A DNA stretch of 64,000 nucleotides, from the NCBI RefSeq assembly GCF_030063285.1, contig NZ_JASISU010000003.1, positions 558,001 to 622,000 of the forward strand, read 5' to 3'. Below are positions 55,650-64,000 of this stretch, in pieces (position 1 is the first letter of the stretch; each line of letters starts with the position of its first letter). Below the pieces are notes generated by a model, which made no database searches, was not told where the DNA came from, and saw only the letters and a program-made list of their open reading frames with translations. This DNA comes from Pseudarthrobacter sp. PS3-L1. Lineage in GTDB: Bacteria; Actinomycetota; Actinomycetes; Actinomycetales; Micrococcaceae. The position numbers and the translations under genes were made by a program.

Positions 55650-56305
55650 AGCCTCGGTCCTCCCTGGACACTGCTGATATCGATGGATTGTGCGGGTACT
55701 CCAACCCACGTTTGGCCCTCAGGCACATTGCTCAAGACTGCCGCGCCCATGCCCACCGTGGAGTATGCCCCAATGGAGGTTTGTTCGCGGACACTTGAGT
55801 TCATGCCCAGGTACGCTGCCCGGCCCACCCGTACCCCGCCACCGAGGGAGACCCCGGAGGCAAAAGTACTGAAGTCGGCAACGGTGTCGTCATGGGTGAA
55901 AGTGACGGATGGCATGGCAACAACATGGGATCCGAGTGTCACGGAGGTGGTAAGAGTAACGTTCTGCAGCAGGATGCTTCCCCGACCTACCTGGCAGCCG
56001 TCGGGCAAGTACACCGAGGGATCAATTGCCGTGGCATACCGGGACTCGTGCAGGCCCATGGCTGTCAGCCGTTCCACCAGAGTCTCCCTCGTTTTGCCTG
56101 ACCCAACGCACACCAGCACAAAGGCGTGGGTGTACTTGGGTGCGTCGTCGATGAACCCGAGCACCGGAGCGCCGTCAATACTTACGCCCACCATGTTCGG
56201 ATTGTCGTCAAGAAGTCCCACTACGTCGTACTGGCCACTGGCCCGGACCATGGCAAGGACCTCACGTGCGAGGCCACTGGCCGCGATCAGGATCAGTTCG
56301 CTCAT
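55646..56305 (-). CDS. NeuD-like sugar O/N-acyltransferase
   Basis: 219 aa. The N-terminal ELILIAASGLAREVLAMVRASG is a Rossmann-like sugar-binding lobe; the C-terminal half is a left-handed beta helix of hexapeptide turns (VGRGSILLQNVTLTTSVTLGSHVVAM, SLGGGVRVGRAAYLGMNSSVREQTSIGAYSTVGMGAAVLSNVPEG). Catalytic His is in FTHDDTVADFSTFASG. It likely acylates the amino group made by the adjacent DegT enzyme. It overlaps both neighbours by 4 bp. Confidence 0.88.
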   Translation of the reverse strand: MSELILIAASGLAREVLAMVRASGQYDVVGLLDDNPNMVGVSIDGAPVLGFIDDAPKYTHAFVLVCVGSGKTRETLVERLTAMGLHESRYATAIDPSVYLPDGCQVGRGSILLQNVTLTTSVTLGSHVVAMPSVTFTHDDTVADFSTFASGVSLGGGVRVGRAAYLGMNSSVREQTSIGAYSTVGMGAAVLSNVPEGQTWVGVPAQSIDISSVQGGPRL

Positions 56306-57480
56306 GCCGGCAGGCCTCCAGCTGCGGCCCGGATGCTGTTGATCACACGTAGTTGGTCCTGGCCGCTGAGGTCGTGGTAGATCGGCAGGATCAGGGTGCG
56401 GGAGGTCAGCCGGTCTGTGTTCCGCAGGCCAGCGTTGCCGTTATCCCGCCCCCGGTATGCAGGTTGGTGGTGAGCTGCCATGATGCCGCGACGCCCAGAA
56501 ATTCCGTCTGCTGCCAGACGCGCGAGGAGTCCGTCGCGGTCAGTCCGGAAGCTCGGGAGCACCTCAACCCAGAAGGATTGGAAGTTACTGGTTCCGTAGG
56601 AGGGATCTGCAACGCATCGCAATCCATCCAGGTCGGCCAGGGCAGCTGTATAGAATGCGGCAATTTCGCGGCGACGCTCTACTGCCGCCCTGAGCCGTCC
56701 CAGCTGAACAATCCCTACGGCCGCCTGCAGGTCTGTCATGCGGTAGTTGAAGCCGACCTCAAGGTACATTTCCTCCGGTGCCATGAGGGACGCATGGCGC
56801 TCCGCGGCGGAGACGCTCATTGAGTGTTCACGCAAGGTCCGGGCCCGAGCAGCCCACTTCGAGTGGCCGGTAGTGAGCATGCCACCTTCGCCGGTGGTAA
56901 GGATTTTTCGGGGATGGAAAGACCAGACCGCCACGTCAGCCGTAGCGCCGACCGGTTGCCCGCGGTACGTGGAACCCACGCCACAGGCCGAGTCTTCGAT
57001 CACCACGATGCCCAGCGGATCGCATAGTTCGCGGATCGGGTCGACGTCGACAGGGACTCCGCCCTGGTCCACGATGATCACTGCCCTCGTGTCCACTGTC
57101 AGGGCCGCCCAGATCGTCTCGGCTGTGACGTTGCCAGTGACGGCATCAACGTCGCAGAAGACCGGTCGGGCGCCCACATACGTCACGGCGTTTGCCGTGG
57201 CGATAAAGGAGAAAGAGGGAACGACGACGTCGTCGCCGGCGCTGATCCCGGCGACCACTAGTGCGAGGTGCAGCGCAGTGGTGCAACTGGAAGCGGCAAC
57301 GGCATGGGATACCTGCTGGGTCTGCGCGAAGTTTTCCTCAAACTGCCGCACGCGGGGTCCCTGGGCAACCCAACCGGATGCGATGACCTCTGTGACGGCC
57401 TGGGCTTCTTCCTCCCCAAGCCACGGTTTCATGACATTAATGCGTTCCAGGGCCACGTCGCTGGTTATTTCAGCAGTCAC
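56302..57480 (-). CDS. DegT/DnrJ/EryC1-type sugar aminotransferase (1)
   Basis: 392 aa. INVMKPWLGEEEAQAVTEVIASGWVAQGPRVRQFEENFA is the family opening; SCTTALHLALVVAGI, VVVPSFSFIATANAVTYVGARPVFCDVD, VIEDSACGVGSTYRG and the PLP lysine in WSFHPRKILTTGEGGML follow. It acts on a keto sugar nucleotide. Two aminotransferases in one operon suggest a diamino sugar or two separate amino sugars. It overlaps both neighbours by 4 bp. Confidence 0.9.
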   Translation of the reverse strand: MTAEITSDVALERINVMKPWLGEEEAQAVTEVIASGWVAQGPRVRQFEENFAQTQQVSHAVAASSCTTALHLALVVAGISAGDDVVVPSFSFIATANAVTYVGARPVFCDVDAVTGNVTAETIWAALTVDTRAVIIVDQGGVPVDVDPIRELCDPLGIVVIEDSACGVGSTYRGQPVGATADVAVWSFHPRKILTTGEGGMLTTGHSKWAARARTLREHSMSVSAAERHASLMAPEEMYLEVGFNYRMTDLQAAVGIVQLGRLRAAVERRREIAAFYTAALADLDGLRCVADPSYGTSNFQSFWVEVLPSFRTDRDGLLARLAADGISGRRGIMAAHHQPAYRGRDNGNAGLRNTDRLTSRTLILPIYHDLSGQDQLRVINSIRAAAGGLPA

Positions 57481-58472
57481 AGGGCATCAACCTTCCGGGT
57501 CGCGGCGATTTCCTGCCGGAGTGGCAGCCACCAGGAAGACAGTTCGCGGAGGCCGTCCTCTAGCTCCACCCGGGACGTGAATCCTAGGTCCCGCTGTGCG
57601 GCGGAGGTATCCGCCAGGCGTCGTACTACGCCGTTGACCTGACGCTCTGGACCGTGCTCCACGGAGAGGTCTGAACCCATGGCGCGAAGCAGTGCCTCGG
57701 CCATGCCCAGGAGGCTGGTTTCCGTGCCGCTGGCCACGTTATAGATACCCTCGTGGATATCACTGGCTGCGGCCAGTACGTTGGCGCGGGCAACGTCGGT
57801 CGTGTAGATGAAGTCCATGGTCTGCTTGCCGTCACCGAAGATCAGTGGTGGCCGGCCATCAACAATTCGTTCCATCCAGCGCACCAGGACCTCTGTGTAG
57901 AGGCCATGAACGTCCATCCGTGGCCCGTAGACGTTGAAGTAGCGGAGCATGACGTAGTTCAGGCCCTCCATGGCCCGGAAGCTGCGCGCCATGCCTTCGT
58001 TGAAGGACTTTGCTGCGCCATAGAACGTGTCGTTATTGCCGTGGTGGTGCCCCTCTTTCGTCGGGAACTCCTCAGCCATGCCGTAGACGGATGCAGATGA
58101 CGCTGCTACAAGCTTGTCGATCTTGTGCGTGGTAGCAGCTTCGAGGATGTTGAACGTGCCATTGACCATGACGTCCAGGGCAAGCCGCGGTTCCTCCGCG
58201 CACTGCGTGATTCGAATCGCTGCCTGGTGGAACACCAGGTCCTTGCCCCTCGTGAGGTCATGGACTAAGTCCCGATTCAGGATGTCACCGCGGACCAGTT
58301 CCACCCGTCCCGTGGCGAGGGCATCGTCAAGGTTTTCCAGCCGTCCACGGACCAGGTTGTCCAGGATGTCGATCCTTGCCGCTCCAGCCTCCAAGAGCTG
58401 GTCCACGAGTGTTGACCCGATGGTCCCGGCGCCGCCGGTGACCAGGATGTTGGCTCCTGCAAGGCGGCTCAC
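57477..58472 (-). CDS. NAD-dependent sugar epimerase/dehydratase
   Basis: 331 aa extended short-chain dehydrogenase. Nucleotide motif ILVTGGAGTIGSTLVDQLLEAG; substrate Ser/Thr in VAASSASVYGMAEEFPT; catalytic YxxxK as FYGAAKSFNEGMARSF; DVARANVLAAASDIHEGIYNVASG near the C-terminus. It resembles UDP-glucose 4-epimerase or UDP-GlcNAc 4-epimerase; the substrate cannot be fixed. It overlaps the neighbouring genes by 4 bp and lies between the oxidoreductase and aminotransferase 1. Confidence 0.88.
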   Translation of the reverse strand: MSRLAGANILVTGGAGTIGSTLVDQLLEAGAARIDILDNLVRGRLENLDDALATGRVELVRGDILNRDLVHDLTRGKDLVFHQAAIRITQCAEEPRLALDVMVNGTFNILEAATTHKIDKLVAASSASVYGMAEEFPTKEGHHHGNNDTFYGAAKSFNEGMARSFRAMEGLNYVMLRYFNVYGPRMDVHGLYTEVLVRWMERIVDGRPPLIFGDGKQTMDFIYTTDVARANVLAAASDIHEGIYNVASGTETSLLGMAEALLRAMGSDLSVEHGPERQVNGVVRRLADTSAAQRDLGFTSRVELEDGLRELSSWWLPLRQEIAATRKVDAL

Positions 58473-59578
58473 AGGGCACGCTCCAACTGTGCTTCGGCGC
58501 CTTCTACGGCAGCGGAGCGGCCGTCTTGGCCCAGGCTCCGGGTTGCAGCTTCGAGCACGGAAAGTACCCGTAGTCCTGAGCTTCCACCTGTCCGGGCCTC
58601 ACGGTTTGTCCTGATGCACAGGGCAAGTTCTTCCACTACCTGTGCCAGGGCCTCACGTTCCTGAAGCGCCGGTGACCAGGTATCGCCCAGCCGGTAGGAC
58701 ACGGCGGAATTCTTGCGCTCACCAGGAGACTGTGGCTGTCCATCAATACTGACGCCCCGATCGTAGACGCTGAGCCGCTGCTGTGGGTTCAGATCGTCCC
58801 AGACCAGCGTGCGGAGGGACCCGCCAATAACCATCTGGCGGATCTTGGTTGGACTCAGCCAGTTGACGTGGATGTGGGCAGTGGCATCATTGGGGAGCCG
58901 GAAGTTGAGATGGCCCACGCAGTCACGCCCCGTTCCCAACGGGTCTGCGCCGAACGCAGAGACTTCCGCGGGATTTAGGCCGCCGGGAAGGATGAAGTCC
59001 AGGATCGCCAGATCGTGCGGGGCCAGGTCCCAGAAGACGTCAACGTCCGGCTGGATCAGGCCCAGGTTGATGCGTACAGAGTCCACAAACAGGATCTCGC
59101 CAAGGGAACCTGACTGGATCAGCTCCTGCATCTTCAGGACTGCCGGCGTATAGCAGTACGTGTGGTCTGCCATCAGGACAAGCCCGGCAGCCTTGGCTGT
59201 CGCAACCATTTCGGCCCCGTGTTCACGACTGTCGGCCAGCGGCTTCTCCACAAGAACGTGTTTGCCTGCCCGCAGCGCCGTCATGACCGTCCCATAGTGG
59301 GTGCGTGCCGGCGTGGCGATAGCAACGGCGTCGACCTCTATGGTGTCCAGGAGTTCATCAAGCGTCTCTACGACGGCGACCTCGCCTACTGACGCTGCCA
59401 GTTTCCTCGCCCGGGCCAGATCCAGGTCGCAGATGGCGACGAGGTCCCAGTCAGGGCTCGACTGGAAGTTCCGAACCAGGTTCGGGCCCCAGTAACCAGC
59501 GCCGACGACGGCGACACGCAACTTTCGATTGACGGGGCTCGGAGGAGGGGTGCTGGCCTTGGAAGAGAATTTTCTCAT
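58469..59578 (-). CDS. Gfo/Idh/MocA family oxidoreductase
   Basis: 369 aa from ATG at 59578; an in-frame GTG at 59641 that would overlap the priming enzyme stop is an alternative. NAD-binding motif VAVVGAGYWGPNLVRNFQSS, then AIATPARTHYGTVMTALRAGKHVLVEKPLAD (EKP motif), DHTYCYTPAVLKMQEL and DVFWDLAPHDLAILDFILPG. Family members such as WlbA oxidise a UDP-sugar at C3 before transamination; that step matches the aminotransferase and acyltransferase genes that follow. Confidence 0.88.
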   Translation of the reverse strand: MRKFSSKASTPPPSPVNRKLRVAVVGAGYWGPNLVRNFQSSPDWDLVAICDLDLARARKLAASVGEVAVVETLDELLDTIEVDAVAIATPARTHYGTVMTALRAGKHVLVEKPLADSREHGAEMVATAKAAGLVLMADHTYCYTPAVLKMQELIQSGSLGEILFVDSVRINLGLIQPDVDVFWDLAPHDLAILDFILPGGLNPAEVSAFGADPLGTGRDCVGHLNFRLPNDATAHIHVNWLSPTKIRQMVIGGSLRTLVWDDLNPQQRLSVYDRGVSIDGQPQSPGERKNSAVSYRLGDTWSPALQEREALAQVVEELALCIRTNREARTGGSSGLRVLSVLEAATRSLGQDGRSAAVEGAEAQLERAL

Positions 59579-59630
59579 GATCCACGTGTTCTTTCGCAGG
59601 AGGGGTGCAGGAGGGGTTTCTTGAGTGGGT

Positions 59631-61223
59631 TCAGTAGGCACCGGATGGTCTGATGACCGCCCGGAAAGTGCGCCAGAGAATCAGGAGATCGCCGGCGATG
59701 GACCAGTTCTCGACGTAGTAGAGGTCCAGGCGGACGGCTTCTTCCCACGGCAGGTCGGATCTGCCGTTGATCTGCCAGAGGCCAGTGATGCCTGGTTTGG
59801 TGAGCAGCCGACGATACGTATGCTGCTCGTAGCTGCTGACTTCCTTTGCCAAGGGAGGGCGTGGGCCCACCATGCTCATCTGGCCAGTGACCACGTTCCA
59901 GAGTTGGGGCAGTTCGTCGAGGGAGTACTTGCGCATCCAACGGCCGCAGCGGGTTACGCGGGGATCGTTACGCATTTTGAATAGCACGCCCGATCCATCG
60001 CTTGAGGTGGACAGTGATGTCAGTCGGGCTTCGGCGTCGACCACCATGGAACGGAACTTGAGCATGCTGAAAACAGTTCCGTTCTTACCTACCCGTTCCT
60101 GCCGGAAAAATATGGGTCCCGGGCTGTCGTGGCGAACGATCAGGGCAAGGACTGCAAGCACGGGTGAGAGGACTAAGAGGGCCCCCAGCGCCAGGGCAGT
60201 ATCCAGGACTCTTTTCAGAACGTGTTTCCCGCCTGAATACTGGGGGATGTCCACGTGCATGAGGGGGAGCCCTTCAACAGGACGCCAATGGATGCGCGGT
60301 CCTGCCACGTTGGTCAGGGTGGAGGCCAGAACCATCTCGGCTGGTGAGTCCTCAAGCTTCCAGCCGAGTTCCCGGATGAAGCGGTTTCCGCCCGGCATGG
60401 CGCCAGCCACTATCACCGCGTCGGCATTTGCGAGCCTGGCGGCCCTGGCAATGCTGTCGGTTGAAGAAAGGACCGGGAAGGTCAGTTGGTCCACGCAGAA
60501 GTTGGTTCCACGCCGTGCGCCGGGAAGGCAGACGCCGTGAATGTTGTAGACCGCGCCCGACTTGCGGACCACACGCTGAATCACATAACGGACGTCTTCG
60601 GGTTCGCCGACAACTATCGCATTGGACAGGTGCTGTCCCTGAGCCTGCCGTGACGTGAGCCAGCGGCGGAATCCCCAGCGGTTGGCGGTCAGTGCAACGA
60701 GGCCCAGCGGCAGCGTGGTTGTAACGAAGGCTGCCGCTCCTTCAGCTCCGAGTGCTACGGCGGCAATGGCCATGACTCCAAAGGTTCGGACACTGGCAGA
60801 GGCCACGCGCTTGTATTCGTCGGCACCGACGCCCAAGACCTTCCGATCGCGTGTCCTGTAGACCTCTAGGGCACCGATCCACGTTGCCGCCACCACGATC
60901 GCGGTGATGGTGGTGCCGGAACCGGCTGTTGAGCGTTCCAGCGGGAAACTTCCTCCGGCCAGAAGAAAGCCCACTGTGGCAGATGCCAGGACCAGCAGGA
61001 TGTCCATGGCCCTTAGTCGCTGGACGTGGCCGCGGATCCAGGCGGACGCGGAGACAGGCGCCTGGATGGGCAAAGAAAGTGTGGCTGCTGGTGGTAGCTG
61101 AACCCGGGTTCCTTCGGGGTCAGCCGCCACCAGCGGCGCACGGACCGTCAGCTGTGCAGCAGTTGACGGTGCGGTCCATCCAAAAGCATGCTGACCGGTG
61201 CGGGCCAGGGGAACTTCTGCCAT
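59631..61223 (-). CDS. Polyprenyl glycosylphosphotransferase (priming enzyme)
   Basis: 530 aa from ATG at 61223 (AAAGGG 6 nt upstream). Four N-terminal helices (about 60-155), a CoA-binding-like Rossmann domain (NAIVVGEPEDVRYVIQRVV), another helix near 345, and the catalytic sugar-transferase domain with SPGPIFFRQERVGKNGTVFSMLKFRSM, RKYSLDELPQLWNVVTGQMSMVGPRPPL and LTKPGITGLWQINGRSDLPWEEAVRLDLYYVENWSIAGDLLILWRTF. It moves a sugar phosphate from a nucleotide sugar to undecaprenyl phosphate, the first step of repeat-unit assembly. First gene of the polysaccharide operon. Confidence 0.93.
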   Translation of the reverse strand: MAEVPLARTGQHAFGWTAPSTAAQLTVRAPLVAADPEGTRVQLPPAATLSLPIQAPVSASAWIRGHVQRLRAMDILLVLASATVGFLLAGGSFPLERSTAGSGTTITAIVVAATWIGALEVYRTRDRKVLGVGADEYKRVASASVRTFGVMAIAAVALGAEGAAAFVTTTLPLGLVALTANRWGFRRWLTSRQAQGQHLSNAIVVGEPEDVRYVIQRVVRKSGAVYNIHGVCLPGARRGTNFCVDQLTFPVLSSTDSIARAARLANADAVIVAGAMPGGNRFIRELGWKLEDSPAEMVLASTLTNVAGPRIHWRPVEGLPLMHVDIPQYSGGKHVLKRVLDTALALGALLVLSPVLAVLALIVRHDSPGPIFFRQERVGKNGTVFSMLKFRSMVVDAEARLTSLSTSSDGSGVLFKMRNDPRVTRCGRWMRKYSLDELPQLWNVVTGQMSMVGPRPPLAKEVSSYEQHTYRRLLTKPGITGLWQINGRSDLPWEEAVRLDLYYVENWSIAGDLLILWRTFRAVIRPSGAY

Positions 61224-61412
61224 GATCAACCCTTTCCGGTGAGCAGTCGCTGTTTGTCGTAAGACCGTTCAGCAAAGCTATGCCGGAAGAAGGCGTCAAA
61301 ACCCGAAAATAACGTTCCCCTGTGGGTTAGTTGGGGTAACTCTGTGGATTATGTGGGAACCTGCATTGACCATGGCGTCATGAGTGAAAAAGGCGAAAAG
61401 ATGACTGCCTGG

Positions 61413-64000
61413 TCAGTGGACGGGCAGGGGCATGGACTCGCGTGTTGGATTGTCTTTGCCTGCTGCCAGGGCCGTCAACTGGGCGCGGGATTCCACACCA
61501 AGCTTGCGGTAGATGGCAGTCAGCCTGACTTCTACCGTTCTCACTGACACGAAGAGGTTGGCAGCAATTTCCTTGTTTCGCATGCCACGCGCAACCATCT
61601 GCGCCAGGACCCGTTCGTGATCAACCAGCATGAGCATCGCGGCGTTTCCCTCGGCCGAACTTGCATCGACGCGCTCGTCCAGGAGCAAGGTGTCCACATG
61701 CTGTGTCCATGCGTCTGCGCCTGCTTCGTCGAAGAGCACCTTTGCCCGGAGCAGCCCGTCACGGGCATCGCGCGCACGCCCCAGGACCCGAAGGCGCTCA
61801 GCAAAGGACAGCACCGTCCGTGCCCGTTCCAGTCGGGATACTGGGCCGTGTCCCAGTTCCAGCGCCTTGTTGAAGAGTTCCAGTGACTTTTCACCGTCCG
61901 CGAGCAGCGCGCGGTTACGGGCCACGGCAATCATCAGCCAGGGCGAGTGCAGGCCCCTGCTCCTATGCTCGAGGCGGATCAGCGTCTGGGTTGCCTCGCG
62001 GTGCCGGCCCATTCGTGCGAGTACCTCCACCAGATCCGTCTCGCAGCGGAGCATGCTGGGGTTTGTGAAAGTCAAGCCGATCTCGGTGGCCCGCGACAGT
62101 TGCGCGTAGGCTTCTGCGAGATCGTCACGGAGCAGGGCAAAATGGCCCTGCCAGGCTGCGAGCTGTGCGGTGAGTGCGGGGTGGCTTTCCACACTGGAGA
62201 AATGCTGGGCTTCCGCCACAAAAACTTTGGCCGACTGCTCGTCACCCAGGGCGTGGGCCCGCCAAACCCGGTACAGCTGCCGGATCCCGCAGTGGTACTT
62301 GGACTCAGGTTCTGAACGGTCCAGGTCCTCAATCAGCCTGACGGCGGAGCGCACATTGCCGGCGCGGATCTCGTTGTCCACAGCAAAGTAGGCTGCTGAT
62401 TGCCGCCAGTTTTCGTTGAAGGGCTCGATTGAGTTCTTGACCATGGCGAACAGTTCCTGGGCATCCTCGACGCGTTCCGCGTAACTTAGGGCCCTGGCTT
62501 CTATCAGCAGCGTGATCGGACTTGATTGGCCGGCGTCGGCTATCCGGTGGACGGAGTCCTGGTTGCCGCGGACGGCGTCCACCAACAACCGTGCACGGGC
62601 CAGAACGCCAAGGCACTCTTCCGATGCTGCGGCCTCAAAACCCGCGGCACACTCAAGGATGCTCTCTGCCTCGGTAAGCTCCCACCGGTCTGCGAAATAA
62701 AGTGCACTGATGGCCAGGAGGCAAGCCGAGTAGGTGGGGTCATTCTGGCCAAATTCTTTGATCAACCGTAAAACCATGGTGGAGCGCACCACCGTTCCCT
62801 GCATGAACTGAATCTGGAAAGACAGTCCCGTCAGGCGAAGGATGAGGGAAGGGTTGCGCGTAACCCTGCGCGCCCAGTCCAGATACCGCTGGGCGTGGAC
62901 GAATGCTCCGCGATTAAACAAAAGCTCAGCGACGGTGCTCAGCCGGACCGCAGTTTCCGCTTCCCACGGGTTGATGGCCAGGGCTCGCTCAATGTATTCC
63001 ACAGCGAAGGGAACCTCGCCATTGCGGATCAGGTCCGCTGCAGCGCGCAGGAGCCCGAAGGGAGTGTGCCGTTCCAAGGCAGTGAAACTCAGATGCCAGT
63101 CCCGCGCAAAGGGATCAGTTCCAACTGCAGCCTCTGCCAAGAGTCGGTGCGATGCTGTCCGTGATGCCGGTGCCATCCCGGCGAACACATAACCACGCAG
63201 GAGCTGATCGGAAATCCGCACGTGGGTGCCGGTTCTCGTGACAAGGCCCGCAGCCAGAAGCTCGTCAACGCCTGGCCACGGATGGCTGGGAATTTTCTGC
63301 AGTGACTCTATATCTGTGCGGTAGGAGAGGGAAAGCAGTTCCAGCGCCATCCGCGCCGGGTGACTGAGCCCAGCCGTTTTGGCGGAGAATTCTGATTCGA
63401 AGCTTCCCCGACTCGGCAGCGGGATGGGCAGGGCATACTTTCCTTCCGCATTCCTCTCGAGGAGGAGAGTGAAGAGCTCTACCGATGCGAGCGGATTGCC
63501 CTGGGTTGCCGCTGCGACAGCGTGTTGCAGCGCCGGTGCTGTGTTGTGCGACGCCAGCGCGGAGAGCATCGTGACGGTGTCGTTGTAACTTAGCGCTGTG
63601 AGCGTCAGGACCGGGAGGCTGGCGAATGGATTTTCTGCCGATGTGCTGGACACGCTCAGAATGAGGGCTATCTCGGTACCGGCCAGTCGCCGAGCCAGGA
63701 AGCCGATGATGGCCTGGCTGCCGGGGTCCAGGAAATCTGCATCGTCAATAACCACCACAGTCCGGCTGGCGCTACGTTTCTGCAGTCCAGCAAGTAGCTT
63801 GGTGGACACTGACGCAATGTCGAAGTCTCCGGCCGGATGGCGAATAAGATCGTCAGCCAGGCTGTTGAGAACGGGATCATCAAGTTCATTGAGCAGTGCC
63901 GTCAACCCGGAGAAGGGCCAGTCAGCCTCCGAGAGGCTCGCCCTCATCACCACTGTCCGGTAGGGGGAGAGCTGGGGGATCTGCGCAAGGAGGGCAGATT
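61413..64000 (-). CDS. LAL-type LuxR regulator (5' end cut by window)
   Basis: About 860 residues are visible and the frame stays open to the right edge, so the start, including the Walker A of its AAA/STAND ATPase, is missing. Visible: Walker B-like TVVVIDDADFLDPGSQAIIGFLARRLAGTEIALILS, a winged-helix-like region, long alpha/TPR-like helical repeats (about 300-760), and a C-terminal LuxR helix-turn-helix VLAQMVARGMRNKEIAANLFVSVRTVEVRLTAIYRKLGVESRAQLTALAAG. It lies 189 bp upstream of the polysaccharide operon on the same strand and may control it; that is inference from position. Confidence 0.88.
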   Translation of the reverse strand, partial: SALLAQIPQLSPYRTVVMRASLSEADWPFSGLTALLNELDDPVLNSLADDLIRHPAGDFDIASVSTKLLAGLQKRSASRTVVVIDDADFLDPGSQAIIGFLARRLAGTEIALILSVSSTSAENPFASLPVLTLTALSYNDTVTMLSALASHNTAPALQHAVAAATQGNPLASVELFTLLLERNAEGKYALPIPLPSRGSFESEFSAKTAGLSHPARMALELLSLSYRTDIESLQKIPSHPWPGVDELLAAGLVTRTGTHVRISDQLLRGYVFAGMAPASRTASHRLLAEAAVGTDPFARDWHLSFTALERHTPFGLLRAAADLIRNGEVPFAVEYIERALAINPWEAETAVRLSTVAELLFNRGAFVHAQRYLDWARRVTRNPSLILRLTGLSFQIQFMQGTVVRSTMVLRLIKEFGQNDPTYSACLLAISALYFADRWELTEAESILECAAGFEAAASEECLGVLARARLLVDAVRGNQDSVHRIADAGQSSPITLLIEARALSYAERVEDAQELFAMVKNSIEPFNENWRQSAAYFAVDNEIRAGNVRSAVRLIEDLDRSEPESKYHCGIRQLYRVWRAHALGDEQSAKVFVAEAQHFSSVESHPALTAQLAAWQGHFALLRDDLAEAYAQLSRATEIGLTFTNPSMLRCETDLVEVLARMGRHREATQTLIRLEHRSRGLHSPWLMIAVARNRALLADGEKSLELFNKALELGHGPVSRLERARTVLSFAERLRVLGRARDARDGLLRAKVLFDEAGADAWTQHVDTLLLDERVDASSAEGNAAMLMLVDHERVLAQMVARGMRNKEIAANLFVSVRTVEVRLTAIYRKLGVESRAQLTALAAGKDNPTRESMPLPVH

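Noticed and set aside
61343..61351. DnaA-box-like TGTGGATTA upstream of the polysaccharide operon
   Set aside because: Single, one mismatch, far from the origin; expected by chance.

Overview
This window is the replication-origin region of a moderately high-GC actinobacterial chromosome, most likely Arthrobacter sensu lato (Micrococcaceae). That rests on gene order: gyrA-gyrB-dciA-recF-gnd-dnaN-dnaA on the minus strand, diverging from rpmH-rnpA-yidD-yidC-jag-rsmG-parA-parB on the plus strand. GTG starts, RecF with DciA (DUF721), a gnd-type dehydrogenase between dnaN and recF, and a murJ next to a membrane pseudokinase also point there. Species cannot be fixed from the sequence alone.

Layout. 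(1) 1-8.6 kb: gyrA start (cut by the window), gyrB, dciA, recF, gnd, dnaN, dnaA, all minus. DnaA-box clusters lie on both sides of dnaA; the dnaN-dnaA gap is the likely oriC. (2) 9.0-14.6 kb: rpmH to parB, plus strand, a compact ribosome/RNA/membrane-insertion/segregation run. (3) 14.65-18.44 kb: 3.8 kb with no convincing gene. It carries six canonical or near-canonical parS sites plus one degenerate one (an eighth is inside parA), a five-copy 20-bp tandem repeat and a further cluster of DnaA boxes, and looks like a centromere-type landing zone. (4) 18.5-24.3 kb: minus-strand trxA, trxB, pseudokinase protein, murJ and a NUDIX hydrolase, divergent from cca. (5) 24.5-42.3 kb, mostly plus strand: cca, a histidine phosphatase, a GT87-like membrane mannosyltransferase, an FAD oxidoreductase, a lipoprotein PBP, an ABC-F ATPase, an MFS carrier, two PAP2 proteins (one fused to a lipid kinase), an ABC exporter with a two-component system, and an M18 aminopeptidase. 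(6) 42.7-61.2 kb: a large surface-polysaccharide locus. It starts with a plus-strand three-domain glycosyltransferase (WecG/TagA + GT2 + GT2) converging on a 14-gene minus-strand operon. That operon holds an initiating polyprenyl glycosylphosphotransferase, Gfo/Idh oxidoreductase, epimerase, two DegT aminotransferases, a NeuD-like acyltransferase, a flippase, three glycosyltransferases, a glycosidase-like lipoprotein, two Wzz-like proteins and a Wzy-like polymerase. (7) 61.4-64.0 kb: a large LuxR/LAL regulator running off the right edge.

How it fits together. The polysaccharide operon reads as a complete Wzx/Wzy pathway: priming on a polyprenyl carrier, making an amino sugar (oxidation, transamination, acylation), adding sugars, flipping, polymerising and controlling length. 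Nine successive junctions are 4-bp ATGA stop/start overlaps, so the set is probably translationally coupled. The origin half combines replication initiation (DnaA, DnaN, DciA), topology (gyrase), and segregation (ParA, ParB, parS).

Most distinctive: the gene-free zone mixing parS, DnaA boxes and a minisatellite; phased DnaA boxes; the split MurJ/pseudokinase pair; the tri-domain glycosyltransferase; a 25-codon leader ORF coupled to the MFS gene; and the polysaccharide operon with its lipoprotein and paired Wzz proteins.
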